DNA of 64,000 bases from Nepenthes gracilis (Eukaryota; Streptophyta; Magnoliopsida; Caryophyllales; Nepenthaceae). Every line of letters starts with the position of its first letter. The stretch's first letter is position 1. The DNA lies in contig BSYO01000006.1 of NCBI GenBank assembly GCA_033239525.1, positions 18,810,175 through 18,874,174 of the forward strand, in the 5' to 3' direction. Below, in pieces: positions 25,152 through 34,839 of the stretch. Made by a program: the position numbers and the translations under genes. Below the pieces are notes generated by a model. That model saw nothing but the letters and a program-made list of their open reading frames with translations. It was not told the DNA's origin and did not search any database.

Positions 25152-26006
25152 TGTTGGGGTTACTCCAATGTGGGAAAATATCGGAGTGAAAATACCGGCT
25201 TGAAAAATGTCAGAGAGAAATTTTTGAGAGTGGAATAATGTCGGCTTGGAAAATGCTAGAGTGAATTTTTTCGGAGTGGAATAATGCCGGATTTGGAAAA
25301 TGCCGGGTGAATTTTTTGGAGTGCCGGAGTGAAATAATGCCGAAGTGAAAAAGCCAAAGCAAAATAACTAGTCGGGCAAGCAAGAGGCCAGTCAACAAAA
25401 GGTTGACCGATTTAGAAAAAATTCGGTCAACATCCTAAGGACGGGATGTCTAAAAAGCTAACTTCTGCAAAAACAGCCAGTTGACTTACCAGAATTGATA
25501 ACTGACTTTGTCAATTACAAAAGGGCAAGAAGGCGACATTTTAGGGAAGATGGCAAGTTTTTTCAGAGCATGCAATTGTCTTACATAATAGGTCAACTGC
25601 TCCCGACAGAATGGCATCTTGCAGAGTCGGTGGCAGGTCCTCTCGTGCATGCAACCTGCCTAATACATAGGTGGTCAGCTAACTTGTGTATATATGTATA
25701 CGTGTGTGCATGGAATAAAGTGTGCAAGTTTTTGAGAGTGTGCAAGAGTTTGAGAGAAAAGTGTAAATAAAGAAATATAGAAAAGAAAGGAGCGGAATTT
25801 ACTCTTACTCTTTGTTCTTCAAAGGGTTTTTGTAACTATTTTTGATAGTGAGTTTTTATGAACTAAGTGTCCCATAATTTTTTCCTCTTATTTAAAGATA
25901 ATTTTCTACGTAAATTGTGTATTCTCATTTTTCTCTTATATCTTTGCTTGTTATCCGTCATTTTTTTACGCTTCCTGGCTAACCGATTGACCATCTTTCC
26001 CTTACA
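25152..26006 (+). repeat. 3' LTR of the copia element
   Basis: An 855-bp LTR beginning TGTTGGGGTTACTCC and ending CCCTTACA. Extra copies of a short 'gaataatgccgg...tggaaaatgcc' unit near its start make it longer than the 5' LTR. Confidence 0.9.
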
Positions 26007-26164
26007 TTCTCCTCACTGGCCTCTTGATTCATACTAGCTATCATCGAATGCATGCCATTTTTGTGGCTCATCATCTTCTTGGGCGTTAAATCCATCTTTG
26101 GCTTCAGAAATTCGCCATGAGTTTCCTTCGCAGTCTTCTCTACTTGGTGCCTAAACATTCCTTT

Positions 26165-26180
26165 TTGTGAGGATCTACTT
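26165..26180. repeat. Left copy of the LINE target-site duplication
   Basis: TTGTGAGGATCTACTT; matches the right copy at 29619-29634 at 15 of 16 positions. Confidence 0.8.
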
Positions 26181-26229
26181 TTTTTGTAAGTAATTAAATT
26201 TTAAAAATGAAAAAAGAAAACATACAGAA

Positions 26230-27600
26230 CCAATATTCTATTTTCAAGTGTTTTGCCGACTTCGATTCAAAACAAAGACGCTGGGGTATTCTCCGAACAC
26301 CGTGAAACATGTCACGAAACCAAAATAAAGTAAACAAACAAAGGAATAAATAGAGTTACATCTGCCTAAGGCCATCAACCAATCCGGTCAAACAGTAGAT
26401 AACAGTGTCCATGCTAACAACCCAACATTTCTTCCAGTCCTGCTAACAAAGCATCCACTTCGGAAGTGAGAGCATACCAGTCAATCAGGCAAACCAGGAC
26501 ATCCATTTTGTCCCAAATCTGCCAACCATCCAAAGCCATTCCGAAAAAAATCAGTCCCACTTTAGCTATCTACCCATCGTCCATTCCGGTCATTTCAGAC
26601 AAATGAAGTCCAATCCACCCATACCGATTTCTTGTGAGGAGGGAACCGGTATACACAACCCACATTGGACCAAATACCCATATCGGCATATTGCTGCATT
26701 ATGGGGCATACTGGGCAAAAGCATACCGCCACCTAGATTCATGCTAGTCAAGGTTACTAAACCAGTCAATACACCCAATTCGGCATTCTACACCATAGAG
26801 GGCAAAGTGCAAACCAGCAGTGTGTTGCAATCAAACCAAATAGCCATTTTGGCATTTTGCTGCACATTGTGGCATACCAGGCAAAATGCCGTCCCGGCAA
26901 GTTATTTCACAAAACTATAAGCAAATAACAAATCAGCAATCCACATACCGGGCAAAACCACAAACCGGCCAAATGATCCATTTCGATAATTTGACCATAT
27001 CAGCAAGTCATAACAGATAAAACAAGCAATCCGGCAAAACCCACCAAACCACTCCAGCAAAACCATATCGGCCTACCTATCCAACCCGATAGATCCAAAA
27101 AGGCCACCCGGGCAAATTGCACATCACCGACATATCCCAAACCATCCTAGCAGAGCCATTCCATCCAGCCAAGCTACACCTGCAAACAAACCAGGCAAAT
27201 GCCTACCACTGACAAATCCCAAACCATCCCAACTGAAACTTTCCATCCTGCCTAGCTAAACCTGAAATGCCCAAAAGGGCCTGTCATCCAGGCATGAACG
27301 GCAATCCGGCCATTCCAACCAAACAAAATGCCAACCGTCCTAGCATGACGAAGCAAACCTGCACTCCAAGGAGAAAAAACGCATATACAGCCAGAATGCT
27401 TATATATATATATATATATTGAATCCAAACGTGGGAAACGTGCACAACGTACAAATCCACCCACAGACTGAACCAACCCAGCAAAGCCATACTGCCTAGC
27501 CAACCCATAAAAGAAACATAACATCCTAGCCAATCCATACCAGAACTCCCAAAAAGGCCGTCAAAGCAAACCGGCTCTCCAAGGAGGGATAACCAGCCGA
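26230..27600 (-). repeat. Degenerate short-repeat tract in the 3' part of the LINE
   Basis: About 1.35 kb in which variants of 'ccggcaaaacc', 'ccaggcaaatgcc' and 'ccaaaccatcccagc' recur on the plus strand without a fixed period. On the minus strand this is a G/T-rich stretch with repeated GGTTTG and TTTTGCCGG. Strand asymmetry is strong. Short hydrophobic ORFs occur on the minus strand (27284-27538) but look like by-products of the composition. A (TA)n run sits at about 27400-27420. Confidence 0.7.
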
Positions 27601-27866
27601 TTTGCTACAATAGACGCGAGGAGATCGTTTCTTTTTGGGCCTATGTGATTTTTTTAGAAATAGGTCCAAAGCCTTCCGGAGGAGAGTCCAAGCTATCCTG
27701 CTCCCTTCCGGACAAGAGCTGCCTTAGTCCCAGGAAAAGCAACGTCCCCATTGGCACATGCTCTAGAAGCATTGTAGTGTTTTCTCATCACTTCAATATT
27801 TCTCTTCAACCTTCCAAGATTGGGACAAGAGCTCGGGTCCCCATTTTGATGATTATCTGTAACAAC

Positions 27867-29459
27867 CTAGTAAGAATGGCCAAGCTGGCGATTCAGAACA
27901 GGCAAGCCAAGTTGCTCCGTCTCCATGAGAACCTCGAGGGAGTTGATAGCAAATCCTGAAGCATGAGATTCCACAATCCCTTCACGACAAAAAGAGTCGC
28001 CTAGCACTTCCAAACGGTCTACATCTGTAATAGGGAGCTGGTGGGCTCCACATGTGCCAGGCTCAACAACTTCTTTCGAAAGAATTCCACGCTTTAAAAT
28101 ATCCGCAAATGAAATGGAAGCAACAACAGGAAAAAAGCCGTGCCCTTGCAAGCCTTCCACATTCAAAGGATAAGATGCACTATCACCGTCCTTTCCATCA
28201 GGGGAAAGATGAATAATACTTGATGTGGAAGTAATGGGATTTAGCAACGGCTCATCATCAACGTCACTAGATGCCAAATCCCTGGTAAGGGATGACCGGG
28301 AATCTTCAGGAGAGCTGTAAGCTGGGGCATCCCCAAAATCAGGAGGGACAGGGATAACTCCCCTGCTCTAGACCTACACCAACCATACCAGAGGTCATCT
28401 GTTGATCCCCTCCAACCCGATCCCTGAACAATACATCCTTAGCACAGCCTTGAGGCAACTTAGCTGCCACATTTGACAGAAAAACCTGTGATCTACATTG
28501 GGACATGCTATGGCCAAGGTGATGACAGTTGCTACACCATACGAGTTTCCAGGTACTCAACCTCTACAAGTGCAGAACACTCTAGAGTAGAAGTCCTCCC
28601 GGTAGCTAGCCTAATCTTAGAAAGCATAGCCGACTCAGAGTTAACCTCCACACACACTCGAGCAAACGTCAATCGCTCTATTCTGGCCGTATGAGGGTCA
28701 AGCTGCAGTGGAACCCCGATAGCACTGGCAATCCAACTAAAGCCAATGGGGGTCTAGAATTCCACCAGAATCTTGCGCAGATTGATCCAAATAGGGAAAG
28801 TCTAGTGATCCTCCTTAATAAAGGACATGCCCGAAGCCCACCGTTTAACAAACAGCGGTCTACCGGCAAACGTCCAAGGGCCAACAGACAGACATTTATC
28901 CATCATCACAGAGGAGGGAAATCGGAATACAAAGAAGTCCGCATCATGAACAGCAATATGACAAACCCCAAATTTCGTCCAAAGTTTACGAGCTATGTGA
29001 TTAATGGCATGGAAGTGAAGTGGTTTCCCATAAAAATAACCCACAAGAGTAGAGCCCCAAACCTCCGCACCTTTCTCAACAATGTCAGGAGAGAGGAAAT
29101 AACAACAGTATCCCCATCCATTCCTTCAGGAGGGAAAATTGCAGCAGCTCAGAAACATCCCCATTGCCTTTCTTCCAGGAAAACATGGGAACGTCATCTA
29201 AGGAGCCAGAGGTAGCATGCCCAGAAAAGGACGAAGGAAGAAGAGGGTTACCTTCTTTCGGCATCGGGAGCCGTCGCCCGTCTGCCTTATTATCAGGCAT
29301 AGCAGATGGAGAAGCAAACCGCAACGGCTTGCTAACATTGTTCTACTCCAGCCGCTTCGTACCATCTGCAAATCCCACCCGCGAGGAACACGCAACAGGT
29401 AAATGAGATGAGGGGGACGATCGGGAAGGATTGAGCGAAGATTCCAGGAGACCGGCCAT
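27867..29459 (-). pseudogene. LINE ORF1-like protein (DUF4283 domain, zinc knuckle), frameshifted
   Basis: The start is the ATG at 29459 (MAGLLESSLNPS). A stop at about codon 38 and frameshifts near 29100, 28700 and 28330 break it. The part at 29044-28802 matches the DUF4283 domain of plant LINE ORF1 proteins, with VGYFYGKPLHFHAI and VGPWTFAGRPLFVKRW-like patterns. The stretch at 28560-28490 has a CCHC zinc knuckle (WCSNCHHLGHSMSQC). The C-terminal part (28277-27867) is open for 136 residues and has no known domain. ORF1 proteins bind the element RNA. Confidence 0.75.
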
Positions 29460-29618
29460 GGCCGGGCGCCGTCACGGGCTCAAGCATACTGCAACCCTAG
29501 GACTGCAAATTTCAAATTTGAAATTTGAAAAACCAAGAGAGAAGAGAGAGCTTCTTTCTCTAACCGCGTTTCCCTTTTTGTGAGGAGCTTCTCTCCTCCT
29601 CCTCCTCCTCCTCCTCCC

Positions 29619-29634
29619 TTGTGAGGATCTGCTT
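29619..29634. repeat. Right copy of the LINE target-site duplication
   Basis: TTGTGAGGATCTGCTT, one mismatch to the left copy at 26165-26180. Confidence 0.8.
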
Positions 29635-30250
29635 TGCTGACTTGCTTACACTAGTCACCGTCGCCATGCGAGGTAACCGCCTTCTCCTTTGTCCTCTCCA
29701 AATCGACCAATTGCACTAATCTATGACGCAACAAAACCCTAAAATGCTGATGAAATTTCCTTTCTTTATATTACATTGTTTTGTCCAACTTCGATTCCAT
29801 GATTAATATACACTCCGATTGTTCCATCGATTGGAATCGACAACTGTCATTCAATGAGGTCAGAAATCGAGTATTTAGGGCTCGATTGCTGTAATATTAC
29901 ATCTAAAATCTGTGTACGGCGATCAGTAATTTTGATATTCATTGAAGAAGAAAGCGAGAGCTTACCTGCAAATCCTTTCAATACTTTGGCGGAGTTTTAG
30001 ATCCCTCGAACTTAGAGTCGGATCGTTCCCATGGCAAATCCCGATGTCCGGACAAAACTTGTGTATGAGAATCTGAACAAATTATTTGGATAATCTTCGC
30101 ACACGAACCCATCGAATAATGTTTATTGATCAGGACGATCCAGGGCGGAGGGTATGGCGGTGATATGGTGGCCCTTTCGCGGCCACGGAGTTCGCACACC
30201 GCTGGGCCGAAGCTTTCTGTTAAATCGCTGAATTTTATCACTCTTATGGC
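29635..30250 (-). other. Possible 5' end of a broken minus-strand transcription unit
   Basis: On the minus strand, a leader-like segment (about 30250-29966) ends in a good splice donor (TTTGCAG then GTAAGC). About 240 bp on, a good acceptor (GCGTCATAG, near 29720) opens a segment with an ATG at 29668 that reads MATVTSVSKSAKQILT before entering the LINE TSD. After the LINE the frame soon meets a stop. This may be the start of a host gene or of transposon gag, cut by the LINE. The leader segment, but not the ATG segment, is duplicated at about 31750-32035. No family was recognised. Confidence 0.25.
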
Positions 30251-33200
30251 TTTTGTTTATTTAGGAGGAAGTAAAGTGAATTTACGACACAATAAAAACA
30301 AATTGATTTGGTTTATTTATTTATAAATTATATAATAAATGCAGAAATGTGAAAAAAAAATACAAGAAAAAGTGAAAATTTTTTTTTTTCTAAAATATTT
30401 GGAAGGAGGCAAATTTTAAAAAGTAAAACATTACTAATAATAATAAATGAGTATAAATATTTCCATTATTCTGTTTTTTTACTCTTATATCAGCATATTC
30501 AAATAAATCAATCTAAAAATTTATTTAAATTAAACGTACCTGAAAATTCATATTGATTATCCGAATACAATTATCCTTAAATCCCGTTTAAATAAAAATT
30601 TTTAAGCCCTTTAATTTATAATTAGAATTAAAATTACATGCATAATTTCAATTCAATTATTTAATATTAAATGATATTAAAATTCTAATTCCATGTTATA
30701 ATTATTTAAAATTAAAAAATAGTATTTCATAATTATTTTTAATTTTTTATGGTAGAATAAAAAATTATAAGTTTGATACTTAAAATTATTAATTAGTTAT
30801 ATATGATAAAACTAAATAATATCGGACCTGTTGGGTCCGGTATTTATACGGTCCAAAAATTGCAAGGTCCAACTAGAACAATGTCAGCTTGCGCAAACCA
30901 GTGAAATCTAGAATCCTTAGCAACTTATGTGGCGGCCAATTAGTGCCCCCTGTACTCATTAATGCAATTGCAGGCGGCAGGCTTGAGGACAGAAAAAGTA
31001 AGCGATGGGACGAGAGTCAACACTACCGGTCGTTCACGGCCATTGCTAAACCAATCCTTGTGTGAAAGGTAAACCAAGTGTGGTTGGCAGTCCATAACTG
31101 TCTCATCGCCACTGCTAGGCGACAACTAACGCCACGACAACCACCAGTGGTTAGCACCCGGCAAATTCCCTTTCGCCACCTATAAGGGGATTCTCGCGCC
31201 TAACGTTCCTCTCCATTGAGCCTATAAATTTCTCCTCCTTCTACAGGAGGAAGGATTCCGGTTCGATCTCGAACATTAAAACACACGCTCCCAGAGCTCC
31301 TAATCTCAAGCCCGCTCCTAGAATCAAACTCTAAAAGCCTCTCTCGAGAGCACCCGTAGTGAGCCATTCATCGTATTGCAACCACGGAGCCTAGCCTCTC
31401 ACAAACTGCTCATTGAGTCCTGCACTCTTGCATACTTACACTCCCACCGCATACATCACATTTACCTGCGCATTCCTACGAGTGTGCTCCTTCCGTTCAT
31501 TATGGAAAGTTACCCACTGACAATAAAATGCTGATGAAATTTCGTTTCTTTATATTACATTGTTTTGTCCAACTTCGATTCCATGATTAATATACACTCC
31601 GATTGTTCCATCGATTGGAATCGACAACTGTCATTCAATGAGGTCAGAAATCGAGTATTTAGGGCTCGATTGCTGTAATATTACATCTAAAATCTGTGTA
31701 CGGCGATCAGTAATTTTGATATTCATTGAAGAAGAAAGCGCGAGCTTACCTGCAAATCCTTTCAATACTTTGGCGGAGTTTTAGATCCCTCCAACTTAGG
31801 GTCGGATCGTTGCCATGGCAAATCCCGATGTCTGGACAAAACTTGTGTATGAGAATCTGAACAAATTATTTGGATAATCTTCGCACACGAACCCATCTAA
31901 TAATGTTCATTGATCAGGACGATCCAGGGCGGAGGGTATGGCGGTGATATGGTGGCCCCTTCGCGGCCACGGAATTCGCACACCGCTGGGCCGAAGCTTT
32001 CTGTTAAATCGCTGAATTTTATCACTCTTATGGCTTTTGTTTATTTAGGAGGAAGTGAAGTGAATTTACGACACAATAAAAACAAATTGATTTGGTTTAT
32101 TTATTTATAAATTATATAATAAATGCAGAAATGTGAAAAAAAATACAAGAAAAAGTGAAAATTTTTTTTTCTAAAATATTTGGAAGGAGGCAAATTTTAA
32201 AAAGTAAAACATTACTAATAATAATAAATGAGTATAAATATTTCCATTATTCTGTTTTTTTACTCTTATATCAGCATATTCAAATAAATCAATCAAAAAA
32301 TTTTTTTAAATTAAACGTATCTGAAAATTCATATTGATTATCCCAATACAATTACCCTTAAATCCCGTTTAAATAAAAATTTTTAAGCCCTTTAATTTAT
32401 AATTAGAATCAAAATTACATGCATAATTTCAATTCAATTATTTAATATTAAATGATATTAAAATTCTAATTCCATGTTATAATTATTTAAAATTAAAAAA
32501 TAGTATTTCATAATTATTTTTAATTTTTAATGATAGAATAAAAATTATAAGTTTGATACTTAAAATTATTAATTAGTTATATATGATAAAACTAAATAAT
32601 ATCGGACTGTTGGGTCCTGTATTTATACGGTCCAAAATTGCAAGGTCCAACTAGAAAAATGTCAGCCAGTAATGCAAAACCAGTGAAATTTAGAATCCTT
32701 AGCAACTTATGTGGCGGCCAATTAGTCCCCCTGTACTCATTAATGCAATTGCAGGGCGGCGCTCGTAGTGAGAAAAAGTAAGAAATGGGACGAGAGTCAA
32801 CACTATCAGCCGGTACTCGCGTCGTTCCCGGCTATTGCCGAACCAATACTTGTGTGAAAGGTAAACCAAGTGTGGTAGGCAGTCCATAGCTATCTCATCG
32901 CCACTACTAGGCGACAACTGACGCCACGACAACCACTAGTGGTCAGCGCCCAGCGAATTCCCTTTCGCCACCTATCAGGGGATTCTCGCGCCTAACATTC
33001 CTCTCCATGGAGCCTATAAATTTCTCCTCCTTCTACAAGAGGAGGGATTCCGGTTCGATCTTGGACATTGAAACACATGCTCTCAGAACTCCTAATCTCA
33101 AGCCCGCTCATAGAATCGAACTCTAAAAGCCTCTCTCGAGAGCACCCGTAGTGAGCCATTCATCGCATTGCAACCACGGAGCCTAGCCTCTCACAAACTG

Positions 33201-33300
33201 CTCATTGAGTCCTGCACTCTTGCATACTTACACTCCCACCGCATACATCACATTTACCTGCACATTTTTACGCGTGTGCTCCTTTCCGTTCATTGTAGGA
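29741..33300. repeat. Tandem duplication, unit about 1.78 kb
   Basis: 29741-31524 and 31525-about 33300 are direct repeats. The first 1.08 kb of each unit (29741-30828 and 31525-32607) is nearly identical apart from scattered substitutions and one-base indels. The last 0.7 kb is an LTR (30829 and 32608) and is visibly more diverged. The second copy of the LTR runs about 190 bp further to a proper CA end at 33487. Confidence 0.9.
30829..31524 (+). mobile_element. Truncated LTR (TGTTGGGTCC family), copy 1
   Basis: Starts TGTTGGGTCCGG and runs parallel to the LTR at 32608 with many small differences. It stops at 'gttacccactgac' near 31521, about 190 bp short of the end seen in the second copy, where the second duplication unit begins. 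It contains a TATA-like CCTATAAATTTCTCC near 31220. Confidence 0.8.
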
Positions 33301-33487
33301 AGTCACTTACTTAAGCCACAAAGTATTTTTGTTAAGATATCCCACACCGAAATATCTTATTTATAATTTGTGTTGTGTAGGTTTCGAGTTATTAGCAATG
33401 GAGATCAAACCCACTTGAAATCCGACCCAGATCAGGAATCCGAAGGCTCTCTAATTCATACAATAACTCGAAACCCAAGACGCAACA
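32608..33487 (+). mobile_element. Solo LTR (TGTTGGGTCC family), copy 2
   Basis: An 880-bp LTR from TGTTGGGTCCTG to GACGCAACA. The bases left (CGGAC) and right (AAACC) do not match, so no TSD remains, as expected if the locus was rearranged by the tandem duplication. The right junction 'gacgcaacaaaacc' also occurs at 29724-29738, just before the first unit. Confidence 0.8.
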
Positions 33488-33719
33488 AAACCTATTTGAT
33501 GAAATATTTTTTATTGTTATGATTTGGTTGAGACGAGCGAACCATGATCCTATTTTTTAATTTATTTTTTAAAAAATTATATTAAAGTATTATCTAAAAC
33601 TTAAATCAAATATTCTAAAAAATATTATCTAAAAATATATCAAAGTAATATATATTTATAAAATATAATCTCTATTAAAAACAAAATATGTTTTTTTTTA
33701 AATTTTTATTATTTCAAAA

Positions 33720-34614
33720 TGTTGCATCCCGAGTTTCTAGTTCTTGTACAGATTATGGAGCCTTCGGACTCCTCATCGTCCGGAGGTGATCACAAGCAAA
33801 TCCGGTTTCCATTGTTGTTAACTTGAAACCTGCACAACACAACTAACAAATAAGATGTCAGATATCGACAGAATTTCTCCCACAGAAAACACTCCGACCT
33901 TAAGTCAGAATCCTTCCACAATGAACGGAAAGTGGGAACGCACGCTTAGAGGTGCGTGGAACTATGATGAATGTACGATGGGAATGTATGAATGTAAGAG
34001 TTGAACTCAATAAACTGTTGGTAGGAAGCTTGGCTCCCTATATACATCGCGATGAGTAGCTAACTTTGGTAGCTTGTGAAAGGCCATAGTGGATGAGAGC
34101 TGGTTGTAAGTTTGAGAGCAAGAGCTTGTGAATTGTTTGTCTCAATGACAGACTCAGATTTCAGATTTTGAATTGATCTCTTTTCTCCTGTAAAAGGATA
34201 GAGAATTTATAGGCTCCAGAGAGTGGAGTTTTGGACGTGAGAATCCTCCTTATAGGGATTTGCCTGGCCGACCTATTAGCTGCAATCGGTGATGTCAATT
34301 GTTGCCTTATGACGGTGAGGAGACCGTCGTGATCGCTACCACGCTAGTTACCTTTCGCATGATTGATTGGGCTGGCCATGGAAGTAACGCGTACCTCCGA
34401 TTAGCAGAGTTGACCTTTCTTTCATATGCTCACCTTGCTGTCTTGAGTCTGCCGCTTGCAACTGTATTAATGAGTTGCCGGAAACACTGATTAGCCACGG
34501 ACGTTAGGCCACCACGTAGGCTGCTTGGAGTTCTAGGCTGAATAGTCGATTTGGACTTCCGTTTTCTGAATTAAGCCTTGTGAGTTATGGACGCTATTGG
34601 GACTAGGCCCAACA
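33720..34614 (-). mobile_element. Inverted solo LTR of the same family, TSD CAAAA
   Basis: On the minus strand it reads TGTTGGGCCTAG...GGGATGCAACA, 895 bp. The direct repeat CAAAA stands at 33715-33719 and 34615-34619, so both ends are exact. No internal region is present. Its right edge lies 225 bp before the start codon of the helicase-C-like gene, in antisense orientation to that gene. Confidence 0.87.
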
Positions 34615-34839
34615 CAAAATTTATATATTAAAATGTTAAAATTTATAATAACTAATTATTTTATTATTATTAATTATAAGATAACAAATTAATCAAATTT
34701 TGATTTTATTAAAAGTTTAATTTCCATTTTGAAATTCAGTTCGACAAAATTACTTGGCATGCCACTGCTACCGCGATATCTTAATCCACCGCTCACCGAC
34801 TCCGGGTCTCCTGCTTCCGGCATCAGGGTAAGCCCATCT

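Larger units (their letters stand above)
17593..26011 (+). mobile_element. Full-length Ty1/copia (Tork/Tnt1-like) retrotransposon with TSD TTCTC
   Basis: The element proper is 17598-26006. The 5-bp duplication TTCTC stands at 17593-17597 and 26007-26011. It has 5' and 3' LTRs, a primer-binding site resembling initiator methionine tRNA, gag, protease, integrase, RT and RNase H in copia order, and a polypurine tract. The coding part is broken by stops, and a gypsy solo LTR sits inside the RT region (21648-24330). The 3' flank continues an open minus-strand frame from the 5' flank, so it landed in older transposon-like sequence. A solo LTR of the same family is at 62165. Confidence 0.92.
10660..26164 (-). 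mobile_element. Decayed Ty3/gypsy chromovirus, minus strand, split by nested insertions
   Basis: On the minus strand the order is gag (about 17420-16560), protease (about 16050-15790), reverse transcriptase (15640-14798), RNase H (12717-12150), integrase (11960-11330) and a chromodomain-like tail (about 11200-10660). This is the order of chromoviruses (Tekay/Reina type). Every domain carries stops and frameshifts. Two younger elements interrupt it: a gypsy solo LTR at 12718-14797 and a copia element at 17598-26006. Its own LTRs were not found with confidence. A short segment at 26012-26164 continues an open frame across the copia insertion and may be the start of gag. Confidence 0.8.
26181..29618 (-). 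mobile_element. LINE insertion carrying ORF1 only
   Basis: Flanked by a 16-bp duplication (26165-26180 and 29619-29634). The 3' end is at the low-coordinate side, marked by a short T run (an A tail on the minus strand). The 5' end at 29618 is a GGA-repeat leader. From 29459 to 27867 it carries an ORF1-like reading frame with a DUF4283-type domain and a zinc knuckle. No endonuclease or reverse transcriptase (ORF2) was recognised in the remaining 1.7 kb, which is instead a degenerate repeat tract. It is therefore non-autonomous or internally deleted. Confidence 0.72.

Noticed and set aside
27252..27538. Two overlapping hydrophobic minus-strand ORFs that might be membrane proteins
   Set aside because: They arise from the G/T-rich degenerate repeat tract of the LINE and include a (TA)n microsatellite coding for repeated I-Y.
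28691..29215. 174-residue plus-strand ORF
   Set aside because: It is the antisense shadow of the LINE ORF1 DUF4283 region on the minus strand.
30126..30326. 66-residue ORF (MIRTIQGGGYGGD...), repeated at 31910-32110
   Set aside because: Both copies come from one tandem duplication, so agreement between them is not evidence of selection; no family was recognised and the tail runs into AT-rich DNA.
33040..33070. tRNA-like word GGTTCGATC in the LTR
   Set aside because: No acceptor stem or anticodon arm can be formed around it; the word is part of the LTR and recurs at 31260.
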